Source of the DNA: an uncultured Oscillospiraceae bacterium
GTDB taxonomy: Bacteria > Bacillota > Clostridia > Oscillospirales > Oscillospiraceae
DNA: 64,000 bases
Assembly (NCBI GenBank): GCA_934553255.1
Contig: CAKTEZ010000002.1
Span: 1-64,000, forward strand
Direction: 5' to 3'
The translations under genes and the position numbers were made by a program. Below are positions 9,212 to 17,484 of this stretch, in pieces. The notes under the pieces are model-generated. The model made no database searches, was not told the origin of the DNA, and saw nothing but the letters and a program-made list of their open reading frames with translations. The number at the start of each line of letters is the position of its first letter. The first letter of the stretch is position 1.

Positions 9212-9235
9212 GGGGCGTCCTATCGGAAAAACAGG

Positions 9236-9266
9236 AAAAGAGCCGGTCGAAACCGGCCCTTTTTGT
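9236..9266 (-). terminator. Terminator of crt-hbd
   Basis: Stem GCCGGT/ACCGGC flanked by AAAAAGG and CTCTTTTCC on the minus strand, shortly after the hbd stop. Confidence 0.7.
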
Positions 9267-9283
9267 TATATTTTGTTAAAAAA

Positions 9284-10120
9284 TTACTTGCTGTAATCAT
9301 AGAAGCCCTTGCCGGACTTCTTGCCGAGCTGACCGCCGCGGACCATCTTCTTGAGCAGCAGAGCGGGACGGTACTTGGGATCGCCGGTCTCCTCGAGCAG
9401 CACGTTCATGATGGCGAGGCAGACATCCAGGCCGATGAAGTCGCCGAGGGCGAGGGGACCCATGGGGTGATTCGCGCCGAGCATCATGGCCTTGTCGATG
9501 TCCTCGACGGAGGCAACGCCGGTCTCAACGAGGCCGATGGCTTCGTTGATCATGGGGATGAGGATCTTGTTGACGACGAAGCCGGGGGCCTCGGCGACCT
9601 CGACCGGCTGCTTGCCGATCTCCTCGGAGAGCTTGTAGATGAAATCGAAGGTCTCCTGCGTGGTGTTCGCGCCGCGAATGACCTCGACGAGCTTCATGCT
9701 GGGAACGGGATTGAAGAAGTGCATGCCGATGACGGGGTGCTTGAGGCCGAGACCCATCTCGGTGACGGACAGAGAGGAAGTGTTGGTGGCGAAGATGGTG
9801 GATTCCTTGCACAGCTCATCCAGCTCGCTGAGCATGGCGCGCTTGTAAGCCATTTCCTCCTTGGCGCACTCGATAACGAGGTCGGCATCGGCGGCGGCGG
9901 ACTTCTCTTCAACAAAGATATTGGCCATCAGAGCGTCCTTGGCCTCCTGCGTCATCTTGCCCTTCTCGACGCGCTTCTGCAGGGAAGCGTCGAGCTTATC
10001 CTTGTGGCGCTGTGCGGAAGCGACGCTGGAAGCGTACATCAGCGTGGTGTGGCCGTGTGCCGCGAAGACCTGCGCGATGCCGCTGCCCATGGTACCGGCG
10101 CCGAAAACTGCAACTTTCAT
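9284..10120 (-). CDS. hbd: 3-hydroxybutyryl-CoA dehydrogenase
   Basis: Reduces acetoacetyl-CoA to 3-hydroxybutyryl-CoA in butyrate formation. The 278 residues open with a dinucleotide fold ([18 protein letters not shown]). They carry the family segments [32 protein letters not shown] (catalytic His), [10 protein letters not shown] and [18 protein letters not shown]. Length is standard for clostridial Hbd. It lies 49 bases after crt in the same orientation, so the two are probably co-transcribed from the crt promoter. An AGGAGG ribosome site precedes the start. Confidence 0.95.
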   Translation of the reverse strand: MKVAVFGAGTMGSGIAQVFAAHGHTTLMYASSVASAQRHKDKLDASLQKRVEKGKMTQEAKDALMANIFVEEKSAAADADLVIECAKEEMAYKRAMLSELDELCKESTIFATNTSSLSVTEMGLGLKHPVIGMHFFNPVPSMKLVEVIRGANTTQETFDFIYKLSEEIGKQPVEVAEAPGFVVNKILIPMINEAIGLVETGVASVEDIDKAMMLGANHPMGPLALGDFIGLDVCLAIMNVLLEETGDPKYRPALLLKKMVRGGQLGKKSGKGFYDYSK

Positions 10121-10169
10121 TTTTGTGTTCCTCCTATGATTTGAATTTTAAGATTCGATCAAGTAACGC

Positions 10170-10946
10170 TTACTTGTTGGTGAACGGTTCGTGTTTGCGC
10201 TTTTCGAGGAAGGCGCCCATGCCCTCCTGCTGGTCGGCGGTCTCGAAGCAGGAGCCGAATGCCTTCTCCTCAACGACCACGGCCTCGTCCATCGGGAGGT
10301 CAAGCCCCTCGTTGATGGCGCGCTTCGCCGCGCGGACCGCGATGGGCGCGTTCGCCGCGATCTGCCCAGCCAGCTTCTCCGCCGCGGCGTAAAGATCGGC
10401 AAGCGGATAGACCGCATTCACAAGACCGATCCGCAGCGCCTCGTCCGCCTTGATGTTGCGGGCGGTGTAAACGAGCTGCTTCGCCATGCCGGGACCGACC
10501 AGGCGCGCCAGACGCTGCGTGCCGCCGAAGCCCGGGGTGATACCGAGACCGGTCTCGGGCTGGCCGAACACAGCGGTATCGGAGCAGATGCGGAAATCGC
10601 AGCTCATCGCCAGCTCGCAGCCGCCGCCGAGCGCATAGCCGCCGACCGCCGCGATGGTGGGAATAGGCAGGGTCTCCAGCTTACGCATCATGTCGTTGCC
10701 CTGCTTGCCGAAGGTCTCGCCCTCGGCCTTGGTGAGGCCCTTCATCTGCGCGATGTCCGCGCCGGCGACAAAGGACTTCTCCCCCGCGCCGCGCACGATC
10801 AGGCAGCGTACGGTATCGAGATCCACGGCGTCGAGCGCCGCATCGAGATCGGCAAGCACCTGCGAATTGAGCGCATTGAGCGCCTCCGGACGGTTGATGA
10901 TGAGATATGCGACCGCGCCCTGCGGCTCGTAGGTCACGAAAGACAT
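10170..10946 (-). CDS. crt: Crotonase (3-hydroxybutyryl-CoA dehydratase), enoyl-CoA hydratase family
   Basis: Dehydrates 3-hydroxybutyryl-CoA to crotonyl-CoA. The fold signature is present: FVAGADIAQM (first oxyanion-hole region), YALGGGCELAMSCDFRI with a catalytic glutamate, and PETGLGITPGFGGTQRL with the second. Of two near starts (10952 and 10946) the second, MSFVTYEP, is preferred: GGGAGG lies 8 bases before it but only 2 before the first. It is 258 residues long, as usual. It leads the crt-hbd unit behind a consensus promoter. Confidence 0.94.
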   Translation of the reverse strand: MSFVTYEPQGAVAYLIINRPEALNALNSQVLADLDAALDAVDLDTVRCLIVRGAGEKSFVAGADIAQMKGLTKAEGETFGKQGNDMMRKLETLPIPTIAAVGGYALGGGCELAMSCDFRICSDTAVFGQPETGLGITPGFGGTQRLARLVGPGMAKQLVYTARNIKADEALRIGLVNAVYPLADLYAAAEKLAGQIAANAPIAVRAAKRAINEGLDLPMDEAVVVEEKAFGSCFETADQQEGMGAFLEKRKHEPFTNK

Positions 10947-10978
10947 AGCCATGCCCTCCCATTCTTCTTAATGTGGGT

Positions 10979-11007
10979 ATTATATGCAGTTTCCGCGCGT
11001 TTTGCAA
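10979..11007 (-). promoter_or_regulatory. Promoter of crt-hbd
   Basis: TTGCAA (11002-11007), 17 bases, TATAAT (10979-10984) on the minus strand, about 30 bases before the start codon. Confidence 0.82.
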
Positions 11008-11139
11008 GAGGAATATCATTTCTTTTGAAATTATTTACATTTTGCTTTGATTTTTTGCAAGTTTTCATTCATTGCCTCTTGTTTTACGCAGTTCCTGCGG
11101 CATAATGTCCGTGTCTGACGGAAGCACTTCATTTTTCCC

Positions 11140-11168
11140 TTGTCATATTCTCCTTTTTCCGCTATGAT
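11140..11168 (+). promoter_or_regulatory. Promoter of trmB
   Basis: TTGTCA (11140-11145), 17 bases, TATGAT (11163-11168) on the plus strand, close to the start of trmB and divergent from the crt promoter. Confidence 0.75.
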
Positions 11169-11204
11169 AGACGAGAAATGAACACAGAAGCGAGGTATTT
11201 TCCC

Positions 11205-11891
11205 ATGCGGATGAGAAAAAAGAAGAACCTGCTGCCGCGCATGGAGCGCTGCGCGGAGCTGCAGATCAAGGACCCCATCGCCCACCGCGGCCATTGGCGC
11301 GAGTTGATGCCGGAGGCGCGCGAGCTGCGCGTGGAGCTGGGCTGCGGCAAGGGCCGCTTCACCGCGCTTACCGCCGCCGCCGAGCCGGATGTGCTGTTCA
11401 TCGCGGTGGAGATGGTGCCGGACGCGATGGTCGTCGCCATGGAGCGCTGCGCCGCCGAGGGGCTGCACAATGTCCGTTTCATCGACGCGAACGCGAATAT
11501 CCTGCCGGAGTTTTTTGTCGCCGGCGAGGTAGACCGCATCTACGTCAATTTCTGCGACCCGTGGCCGACGAAGCGCCACGCCAAGCGCCGCCTGACGCAC
11601 GGCAACTTCCTCAAGCTCTACCGCAAGGTGCTTCGGGACGGCGGACAGCTCCATTTCAAAACGGACAACGCGCCGCTGTTCGCGTGGTCGGTGGAGGAGA
11701 TCCCGCGCTTCGGCTTCACGCTCTCCGAGGTCACGGACGACCTGCACGCGCACGGCGTCGTCGGCGTGATGACGGATTACGAGGCGAAGTTCCATGAGCT
11801 TGGCACGCCCATCCACCGGCTGGTCGCGACGATGGTCGACTGGGAGGAGCCGGAAGATGCGCCGGAGGCTTCGCCCGCGGAGGAGGAATAA
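11205..11891 (+). CDS. trmB: tRNA (guanine-N7)-methyltransferase
   Basis: Makes m7G46 in tRNA from S-adenosylmethionine. The start MRMRKKKNLLPRM at 11205 is chosen since family members begin MRMR and GAGG lies about 9 bases upstream; an earlier ATG (11178) would add nine residues directly beside the promoter. Motifs include VELGCGKGRF (SAM loop), AVEMVPDAMVVAMER and the family hallmark VNFCDPWPTKRHAKRRL near residue 110, then FKTDNAPLFAWS. Single-gene unit with a terminator shared with rplT. Confidence 0.95.
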   Translation: MRMRKKKNLLPRMERCAELQIKDPIAHRGHWRELMPEARELRVELGCGKGRFTALTAAAEPDVLFIAVEMVPDAMVVAMERCAAEGLHNVRFIDANANILPEFFVAGEVDRIYVNFCDPWPTKRHAKRRLTHGNFLKLYRKVLRDGGQLHFKTDNAPLFAWSVEEIPRFGFTLSEVTDDLHAHGVVGVMTDYEAKFHELGTPIHRLVATMVDWEEPEDAPEASPAEEE

Positions 11892-11907
11892 ACACCGCGC
11901 ACAGACG

Positions 11908-11944
11908 CAAAAAGAGACGCTTTTGCAGCGTCTCTTTTCGTTTT
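11908..11944. terminator. Bidirectional terminator between trmB and rplT
   Basis: Stem AAAAGAGACGC (11911-11921) with GCGTCTCTTTT (11929-11939), with A/T runs on both sides, placed between two convergent stop codons. Confidence 0.85.
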
Positions 11945-11949
11945 CCTTT

Positions 11950-12300
11950 TTACGCGTTCTTCGCGAGGTCGCAAAGAGCGGTGAAAGCGGCGGCGTCGTT
12001 GATCGCCATCTCGCTGAGCATCTTGCGGTTGATCTCGATGCCCTTGACCTTCAGGCCGTGCATGAAGGTGGAGTAGTTCATGCCGTTCATCTTGCAGGCG
12101 GCGGAGATACGGGTGATCCACAGGCTGCGGAAATCTCTCTTCTTGAGCTTGCGGCCGGTGTAAGCGTAGGTCAGGGACTTCATCACGGCCTGATTGGCCA
12201 TCTTGAAGTGACGGGATTTGTTGCCCCAGTAGCCCTTGGCAAGCTTCAGGGTCTTGTTTCTTCTCTTGCGCGTCATCATCGCGCCTTTAACACGTGCCAT
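11950..12300 (-). CDS. rplT: 50S ribosomal protein L20
   Basis: Binds 23S rRNA early in large-subunit assembly and in Firmicutes represses its own infC operon. The 116 residues start [20 protein letters not shown] and include [20 protein letters not shown] and [20 protein letters not shown], diagnostic of L20. It is the last gene of infC-rpmI-rplT, 35 bases after rpmI. Confidence 0.98.
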   Translation of the reverse strand: MARVKGAMMTRKRRNKTLKLAKGYWGNKSRHFKMANQAVMKSLTYAYTGRKLKKRDFRSLWITRISAACKMNGMNYSTFMHGLKVKGIEINRKMLSEMAINDAAAFTALCDLAKNA

Positions 12301-12335
12301 ATTTGTAAGCCTCCTTAAAGCGTATCGTAATTATC

Positions 12336-12533
12336 TTATTTGTAGGGGATCATCTTGCGGATGGTACCGGCGACGGTCGCGTCGGCATAGCCGCCCGCGC
12401 GCAGGTGACGGGTACGCTTGGTGGGCTTCTTGGTCAGGATGTGGCTCTTGAAGGCCTTAGCCATCTTGATCTTGCCGGTCTTGGTCTTGTTGAATCTCTT
12501 TTTGGAACCGCTGTGGGTTTTCAGCTTGGGCAT
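12336..12533 (-). CDS. rpmI: 50S ribosomal protein L35
   Basis: Small basic ribosomal protein of 65 residues. It starts [20 protein letters not shown] and has [17 protein letters not shown], as expected. It is the middle gene of infC-rpmI-rplT and lies 36 bases after infC. Confidence 0.98.
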   Translation of the reverse strand: MPKLKTHSGSKKRFNKTKTGKIKMAKAFKSHILTKKPTKRTRHLRAGGYADATVAGTIRKMIPYK

Positions 12534-12569
12534 GGTAGTTTCTCCTTTTCGTGTATTGTGATGCGGGCT

Positions 12570-13088
12570 TTACTTTCCGGTTTTCGGGGAGAGGAAGATG
12601 GACATACTGCGTCCTTCCAGCTTGGGTTCTTTATCCAATGTCGCCACTTCGGCACATTGCTCGGCGAAGCGCACCAGCAGGTCTCTGCCGATGTCGGTAT
12701 GCGCCATCTCGCGGCCGCGGAAGCGGACCGACGCCTTGACGCGGTTGCCGTCGGCAAGGAATTTCTGGGCATTCTTGAGCTTTGTGTTGAAATCGCCGAC
12801 ATCGATGCCGGGAGACATACGGATCTCTTTGATCTCGACCACATGCTGATTCTTCTTTGCTTCCTTCTCGCGCTTGCCCTGTTCAAAGCGGAACTTGCCG
12901 TAATCCATGAGCTTGCACACAGGGGGCGTAGCCTGCGGGGAGATCTTGACAAGATCAAGCCCCTGTTCGTCGGCGATCCTCTGCGCCTGAGCGGCAGACA
13001 TGATGCCGAGCTGTTCGCCGGTCGCGCCGATCAGACGAATCTCGCTGTCGCGAATGTCCTCATTGAGCTGATGCACATCCTTGCTAAT
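12570..13088 (-). CDS. infC: Translation initiation factor IF-3, AUU start codon
   Basis: Binds the 30S subunit and checks initiator tRNA and start codon pairing. The reading frame contains LNEDIRDSEIRLIGATGEQLG and, near the end, AHTDIGRDLLVRFAEQCAEV. The start is placed at ATT (13086-13088), giving M-SKDVHQLNEDIR. ACCTCC on the plus strand (GGAGGT, 13097-13102) is exactly 8 bases upstream of it but 20 from the next alternative, GTG at 13074. A non-canonical AUU start, by which IF-3 limits its own synthesis, is well known for infC. The product is 172 residues. Confidence 0.95.
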   Translation of the reverse strand: MSKDVHQLNEDIRDSEIRLIGATGEQLGIMSAAQAQRIADEQGLDLVKISPQATPPVCKLMDYGKFRFEQGKREKEAKKNQHVVEIKEIRMSPGIDVGDFNTKLKNAQKFLADGNRVKASVRFRGREMAHTDIGRDLLVRFAEQCAEVATLDKEPKLEGRSMSIFLSPKTGK

Positions 13089-13249
13089 ACCAAAGCACCT
13101 CCATTAAATCATTTTTGCAAACAAAAAACGAGCGCAGCCATGCCGCACCCGTACAACAAACGCAAAGCGCCCGCGCGCTTTTTCGATCATTGACCCCTTT
13201 GCTTTCCGCTGGAGGTGAGAACGGATGCTGCCGTTCTTCTTTGTTTTGC
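13089..13249 (-). ncRNA. infC operon leader, probable L20-type autoregulatory leader
   Basis: About 160 bases between the promoter and the AUU start of infC. The 5' half contains a GAACGGCAGCATCCGTTC hairpin and a GC-rich AAAGCGCGCGGGCGCTTT hairpin that could compete with the downstream terminator. Its position matches the L20 leader class; no family search could be done. Confidence 0.6.
13122..13150 (-). terminator. Attenuator hairpin in the infC leader
   Basis: On the minus strand GGGTGCGGC-ATG-GCTGCGCTC forms a nine-pair stem (three G-U pairs) followed by GTTTTTTG, ending 19 bases before the infC ribosome site. A terminator inside the leader, between promoter and first gene, points to attenuation, as in the L20-controlled leaders of Bacillus. 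L20 as the effector here is inferred. Confidence 0.72.
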
Positions 13250-13255
13250 GTAGGT

Positions 13256-13284
13256 ATGATACCACCGCGCGGGGCGTTTGTCAA
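13256..13284 (-). promoter_or_regulatory. Promoter of infC-rpmI-rplT
   Basis: Consensus TTGACA (13279-13284), 17 bases, TATCAT (13256-13261) on the minus strand. Confidence 0.85.
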
Positions 13285-13373
13285 CGATAATTTGCGGAAA
13301 TTTCGGTGTATATTTCCTCTTTTGGTCGGGGAGACTATTCCCCGTAGCAGAACGCAGGAAAGGAGGCGGACAC

Positions 13374-13457
13374 ATGAAGGAGAAGAACCAGAACAAGGAG
13401 CAGAACACCAACCAGAACCAGAACCAGAACGGCAATCAGAACACCAACCAGCGCTGA
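13374..13457 (+). CDS. Asn/Gln-rich microprotein, 27 residues
   Basis: A tiny frame, MKEKNQNKEQ then NTNQNQNQNGNQNTNQR, directly behind a strong AAAGGAGG with a 7-base spacer to ATG. More than half of the residues are Asn or Gln, arising from AACCAG hexamer repeats. It ends at TGA and is followed within 15 bases by a ten-pair hairpin. It is not a fragment of a longer frame. Function unknown; the composition recalls gamma-type small acid-soluble spore proteins, but it is far shorter and lacks their known sequence, so that is not claimed. Confidence 0.62.
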   Translation: MKEKNQNKEQNTNQNQNQNGNQNTNQR

Positions 13458-13470
13458 GCTTGCATACGGG

Positions 13471-13510
13471 AAGGGGGAACGGTCCTTGTGCCGTTCCCCC
13501 TCTCCCTTTC
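13471..13510 (+). terminator. Hairpin after the Asn/Gln-rich microprotein gene
   Basis: Ten-pair stem GGGGGAACGG (13473-13482) with CCGTTCCCCC (13491-13500), followed by a pyrimidine-rich but not pure T stretch. Confidence 0.6.
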
Positions 13511-13541
13511 TTCCCTTCTCCCATTTGAGCAAAATCTTTTC

Positions 13542-13570
13542 TTGTTTTTTGCGCGCATGGTCGGTATAAT
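13542..13570 (+). promoter_or_regulatory. Promoter of the export protein-phosphodiesterase genes
   Basis: TTGTTT (13542-13547), 17 bases, TATAAT (13565-13570) on the plus strand. Confidence 0.75.
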
Positions 13571-13606
13571 AAACGGGTTAGAAGATTTTTCGAAAGGACA
13601 CGGCTC

Positions 13607-14098
13607 ATGACGGAAGCGATCACACAATGGCTGCTGGCGGCGGGTGAGGGGAAATTTCTCGCCACCATGCTCATCTCCATGCTCCCCATCGTCGAACTGC
13701 GCGGCGGTCTGCCCGCGGGCGTGGCGATGGGCCTGCCCCTGGGCGAGGCCTTTCTTGCGGCCTTTCTCGGCAATATGCTGCCCGTACCGTTTCTTATTCT
13801 TTTCACGCGCCGTATTTTCGCATGGGTCCGCGTACATATCCCGAAGCTCGGCCGCTGGGTAGACAAGCTGGAGCAGAAGGCGTGGAGCAAGAGCGACAAG
13901 GTCGTGCGGTATCAGACATGGGGTCTGCTGCTTTTCGTGGCTATCCCGCTGCCCGGCACCGGCGCATGGACCGGCGCGCTGATCGCGGCGGTGATGGACC
14001 TGCGGCTGAAAAATGCCATTCCCGCCATCACGCTCGGCGTGCTGATCGCGGGCGGCATCATCTCGCTTTTGACCTACGGGGTGGCGGCGCTGCTGTGA
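13607..14098 (+). CDS. Small multidrug export family membrane protein (COG2426)
   Basis: A 163-residue integral membrane protein with about four hydrophobic segments. It carries the family motifs SMLPIVELRGGLPAG near residue 25 and LLFVAIPLPGTGAWTGALIA near residue 103. The family name comes from weak annotation; no transport substrate is established. AAGGA lies before the ATG. The stop codon overlaps the GTG start of the phosphodiesterase gene, so the two are translated from one transcript. Confidence 0.85.
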   Translation: MTEAITQWLLAAGEGKFLATMLISMLPIVELRGGLPAGVAMGLPLGEAFLAAFLGNMLPVPFLILFTRRIFAWVRVHIPKLGRWVDKLEQKAWSKSDKVVRYQTWGLLLFVAIPLPGTGAWTGALIAAVMDLRLKNAIPAITLGVLIAGGIISLLTYGVAALL

Positions 14099-14571
14099 AA
14101 ATCCTTGTGTTTTCCGATTCGCACGGCAGGGTGGAGCCGATGCTCCGCGCCGTGGAGCAGGAGGGCGCGGAAACGCTCGACGCCGTCGTTCATCTCGGCG
14201 ACGGCTGGCGCGATGCGGAGGAGCTGCACCGTCTCTATCCCCGCCTCCCGCTCGAGCAGGTACCCGGAAACTGCGACCTCGGCCGCTTCGAGGACCCCGA
14301 GCGGCTCGTCTTTTTCGTCAGAGTTCCCACGCTGCTCTGCCACGGCCATACGCTGGGCGTGAAATATTCGCTGCTGCGTGCGTCCTATGCGGCGCGTGAG
14401 CGCGGCGCAAAGGCGCTGCTGTTCGGCCACACGCACACGCCGCTCATCGACTGCCACGACGGTCTGTGGCTCATCAACCCCGGCAGCATCGGCGACTACC
14501 GCCGCCCGACCTACTGTGTGCTGACGGTCGAGGGCGAGCGGCTCTCGCCCGCAAACCGTCGCTTAGATTGA
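14095..14571 (+). CDS. YfcE/MJ0936-type metallophosphodiesterase
   Basis: A 158-residue calcineurin-like phosphoesterase. Metal ligands are visible in KILVFSDSHG (residues 2-11), VVHLGDGWRD, VPGNCD, LCHGHTLG and LFGHTHTP, with the usual INPGSIG near the end. It probably cleaves phosphodiesters with Mn2+; the natural substrate is unknown. The start GTG at 14095 overlaps the upstream stop (GTGA); a longer open frame upstream is out-of-frame shadow of the preceding gene. Confidence 0.9.
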   Translation: MKILVFSDSHGRVEPMLRAVEQEGAETLDAVVHLGDGWRDAEELHRLYPRLPLEQVPGNCDLGRFEDPERLVFFVRVPTLLCHGHTLGVKYSLLRASYAARERGAKALLFGHTHTPLIDCHDGLWLINPGSIGDYRRPTYCVLTVEGERLSPANRRLD

Positions 14572-14596
14572 AATTCTTATTTGGAGATGGTCCCTC

Positions 14597-15499
14597 ATGT
14601 TTTCCGAACCGCTATTCGCCCTCACGCTGAGTCTGCTGCTGTGCCTGGAGCCTGCCGCGCCCGCGGCGGAGACCTCCGCTGCCAAAGCGCCCGCTGCCCC
14701 TGCCGCGGAGCAGCCCGCGCTGAGCGAGGCAGAGCTGGATGTGCTGGCGCAGACACCCGCGAATACGCTGACCGGACCGGCGCTTCTGGAGGCGCTGGCA
14801 AAGCTGCCGCACTACGATGTGACCCGCGCGGAGCGCTATCTTTCCTGCGGCACGGGCGGCTCGTGGACGCTCGAGCAGGTGCTTCGCATCGTGAACACGG
14901 ACAACGACCTGCCGCGCTTCACCTCCGCCGTGGACGCAGACCCCGCGGACGGCAACCTCATTCTCGTAAACAAATACAGCCGTCTGGCGAGCGACTATGT
15001 GCCGGACGACCTTGTGACGGTCGAACCGGCCTACTCCAACTTCGGCAAGCTCAAAAGCGAGGCCGAGGACGCTTTCTGTAAAATGGTCGAGGCCATGTGG
15101 AACGAAGCGGGGCTACGGCTGGTGAACGCCTCGCCCTACCGCAGCTATTGGACGCAGAAAAACCTGTACGCCCGCTACCGCACGCAGTACAGCGAGGCGG
15201 TGACCGACCGCTTCTCCGCCCGCGCGGGCTACAGCGAGCATCAGACCGGTCTTGCGCTGGATGTCATCGCCCCCGGCGGCACGCTCAACGGCTTTAAGAA
15301 CACAAAGCAGTTTCAATGGATGCGCGACAACGCGCACCGCTTCGGCTTCATCCTCCGCTACGGCGACGGCATGGAGTACATCACCGGCTACAAGTTCGAG
15401 CCGTGGCATTACCGCTATATCGGCACGGAGGCCGCCGCCTTCATCTATGAAAACGACCTGACATTTGAGGAATATTACGCCTACTATGTAAGAAAATAG
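14597..15499 (+). CDS. D-alanyl-D-alanine carboxypeptidase, VanY/M15B family, secreted
   Basis: Trims terminal D-Ala from wall stem peptides outside the membrane. The 300 residues begin with a hydrophobic segment (LFALTLSLLLCLEPA) that acts as signal or anchor, then an Ala/Pro-rich linker. The M15 zinc site is seen as SEHQTGLALDV (His and Asp) and EPWHYRYIG (catalytic Glu and His). GGAG lies 10 bases before the ATG. It is 25 bases after the phosphodiesterase gene and may share its transcript. Confidence 0.9.
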   Translation: MFSEPLFALTLSLLLCLEPAAPAAETSAAKAPAAPAAEQPALSEAELDVLAQTPANTLTGPALLEALAKLPHYDVTRAERYLSCGTGGSWTLEQVLRIVNTDNDLPRFTSAVDADPADGNLILVNKYSRLASDYVPDDLVTVEPAYSNFGKLKSEAEDAFCKMVEAMWNEAGLRLVNASPYRSYWTQKNLYARYRTQYSEAVTDRFSARAGYSEHQTGLALDVIAPGGTLNGFKNTKQFQWMRDNAHRFGFILRYGDGMEYITGYKFEPWHYRYIGTEAAAFIYENDLTFEEYYAYYVRK

Positions 15500-15510
15500 C
15501 GCTTCACGGC

Positions 15511-15556
15511 GCAGAAAAAGGAAGCTCCGGCGGCTGCCGGAGCTTCCTTTTTCTGC
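15511..15556. terminator. Bidirectional terminator between the carboxypeptidase gene and glmS
   Basis: Perfect 20-base stem (15511-15530 with 15537-15556) with AAAAAGG/CCTTTTT inside, between convergent stop codons. Confidence 0.9.
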
Positions 15557-15563
15557 GTTTTCC

Positions 15564-17402
15564 TTATTCCACGGTGACGGACTTTGCGAGGTTGCGGGGC
15601 TTGTCGATGTCGCAGCCGCGCTGGAGGGCGATGTAATACGCGAAAAGCTGGAGCGGCACAACGCCGAGCGAGGGCAGGAGCATTTTCGCCGTATCGGGAA
15701 TGGTGAGGACATGATCGACGGTCTTCGCCATTTCGCCGCGGTGACTCTCCGTGGTGAGTGCCAGCACATCCGCGCCGCGCGCCTTGACCTCCACGACATT
15801 GCTCATCGCCTTGTCGAAGAGCGGACCGTAGGTACCCAGCGCGATGACAAGGGTCCCATCCTCGATGAGAGAGATCGTGCCGTGCTTCAGCTCGCCGGAG
15901 GCGTAGGCTTCGGAGTGGATATAGCTGATCTCCTTGAGCTTGAGCGAACCCTCCATGCCGAGGGCATAGTCAAGGTTGCGGCCGATGAAAAAGACGCTCT
16001 CGTGGTGGAAGTGCTGCGCGGCGTACTTCTGAATGTCCTCGCAGCGGTCCAGCGTTTCCTTGACCTTATCCGGCAGGAGCGAAAGCTCGCGCACCGCTTC
16101 GGCATACTCCTCCTCGTCCACCGTGCCGAGGAGCCTTGCAAAGGCAAGGCCGACCATGTCCAGCACGGCAAGCTGGGTAGAATAGGCCTTAGTGGTGGCC
16201 ACGGCGATCTCCGGCCCCGCCCAGGTGTAGAGTACATCGTCGCTCTCGCGGGCAATGGATGAGCCGACCACATTGACGATGGAGAGAATGTACGCCCCAC
16301 GCTTTTTCGCCTCGCGCAGCGCGGCCATGGTATCGAGCGTCTCGCCGGACTGGCTGATGATGATGACGAGCGTCTTCTCATCAATGACGGGGTCGCTGTA
16401 GCGGAACTCGCTGGCAAGGCAGACCTCGACGCTCCGGCGCAGCAGATGCTCCAGATTGTACTTGCCGACCATGCCGACGTGGTAGCTTGACCCGCAGGCG
16501 ACGATGAAAATGCGGGTGAACGCCGCGATCCTCTCCGGCGGGAGCTTGAGATCGTCGAACACGATCTCGCCGCCGCGCAGACGCGGCGCGATGGCATGGC
16601 GCAGCGCGTCCGGCTGCTCCATGATCTCCTTGAGCATGAAGTGCGGGTAGCCGCCCTTTTCCGCCGCGCTGACCTCCCACTCGATGTGGTGATGCTCCTT
16701 TTCGATGGGCTGCTGCATGGCGTTATAGAGCTGGATGCCGCCGCGTGTGAGTACGGCGATCTCACCGTCGTCCATATACACCACATCGCGGGTATGCTTG
16801 ATGATGGCGGTCGCGTCGCTCGCAAGGAAGCTGCACCCCTCGCCGAAGCCGAGCAGCAGCGGCGCGTCCTTACGCGCGGCAATGATGCGGTCCGGACAGT
16901 CGGCACAGAGCATTCCGAGGGCGTAGGCGCCCTCGATGCGGCGCAGCACACGGCCGACGGACTCAAAGAAGTCGCCGCACTCGTTGTAGTAAAACTCGAG
17001 CAGCTGCGCCACGACCTCGGTATCCGTTTCGGATCGGAAGGTCACGCCCTGCGAAACGAGAAATTCCTTGATCTCTACATAGTTTTCGATGATGCCGTTG
17101 TGAATAACGGCGAACTTGCCGCCCTCGCTGACATGCGGGTGGGAGTTGATGTCGTTCGGTGCGCCATGGGTCGCCCAGCGGGTATGGCCCATGCCGATCG
17201 TACCCTCCACATCCGCGCCGCCGTGAATAAGGTCGCTGAGGACCTTGAGACGGCCCACGGATTTATGGACCTGAAGCTCGTGCCGCGGGGAAACGACCGC
17301 AATGCCCGCGCTGTCGTAGCCGCGGTATTCCAGACGGGCAAGGCCGTCCAGCAGAATGGGGGCAGCCTGCTCGCTGCCAACATATCCAACGATACCACAC
17401 AT
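15564..17402 (-). CDS. glmS: Glutamine--fructose-6-phosphate aminotransferase (isomerizing)
   Basis: Makes glucosamine-6-phosphate, the first step to UDP-GlcNAc and peptidoglycan. The start is MCGIVGYVG at 17402, because Cys2 is the catalytic nucleophile after Met removal. The glutaminase domain has GHTRWATHGAP and HNGIIENY. Two SIS domains follow (ACGSSYHVG, ISQSGETLDT, and CDIDKPRNLAKSVTVE at the end). At 612 residues the length is standard. Expression is controlled by the glmS ribozyme in its leader. Confidence 0.97.
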   Translation of the reverse strand: MCGIVGYVGSEQAAPILLDGLARLEYRGYDSAGIAVVSPRHELQVHKSVGRLKVLSDLIHGGADVEGTIGMGHTRWATHGAPNDINSHPHVSEGGKFAVIHNGIIENYVEIKEFLVSQGVTFRSETDTEVVAQLLEFYYNECGDFFESVGRVLRRIEGAYALGMLCADCPDRIIAARKDAPLLLGFGEGCSFLASDATAIIKHTRDVVYMDDGEIAVLTRGGIQLYNAMQQPIEKEHHHIEWEVSAAEKGGYPHFMLKEIMEQPDALRHAIAPRLRGGEIVFDDLKLPPERIAAFTRIFIVACGSSYHVGMVGKYNLEHLLRRSVEVCLASEFRYSDPVIDEKTLVIIISQSGETLDTMAALREAKKRGAYILSIVNVVGSSIARESDDVLYTWAGPEIAVATTKAYSTQLAVLDMVGLAFARLLGTVDEEEYAEAVRELSLLPDKVKETLDRCEDIQKYAAQHFHHESVFFIGRNLDYALGMEGSLKLKEISYIHSEAYASGELKHGTISLIEDGTLVIALGTYGPLFDKAMSNVVEVKARGADVLALTTESHRGEMAKTVDHVLTIPDTAKMLLPSLGVVPLQLFAYYIALQRGCDIDKPRNLAKSVTVE

Positions 17403-17484
17403 ATTAAAAAATTTCTCCTTTATGTTCTCAAAATAGACGGCGAACCGCACGGCTCCGCCGCAGGGCGCGGTACGCCCTGCCGAT

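Noticed and set aside
13374-13457. The Asn/Gln repeats as a CRISPR or simple tandem repeat
   Set aside because: The hexamer-like repeat is short, in frame, and starts and ends with proper signals; there are no spacers.
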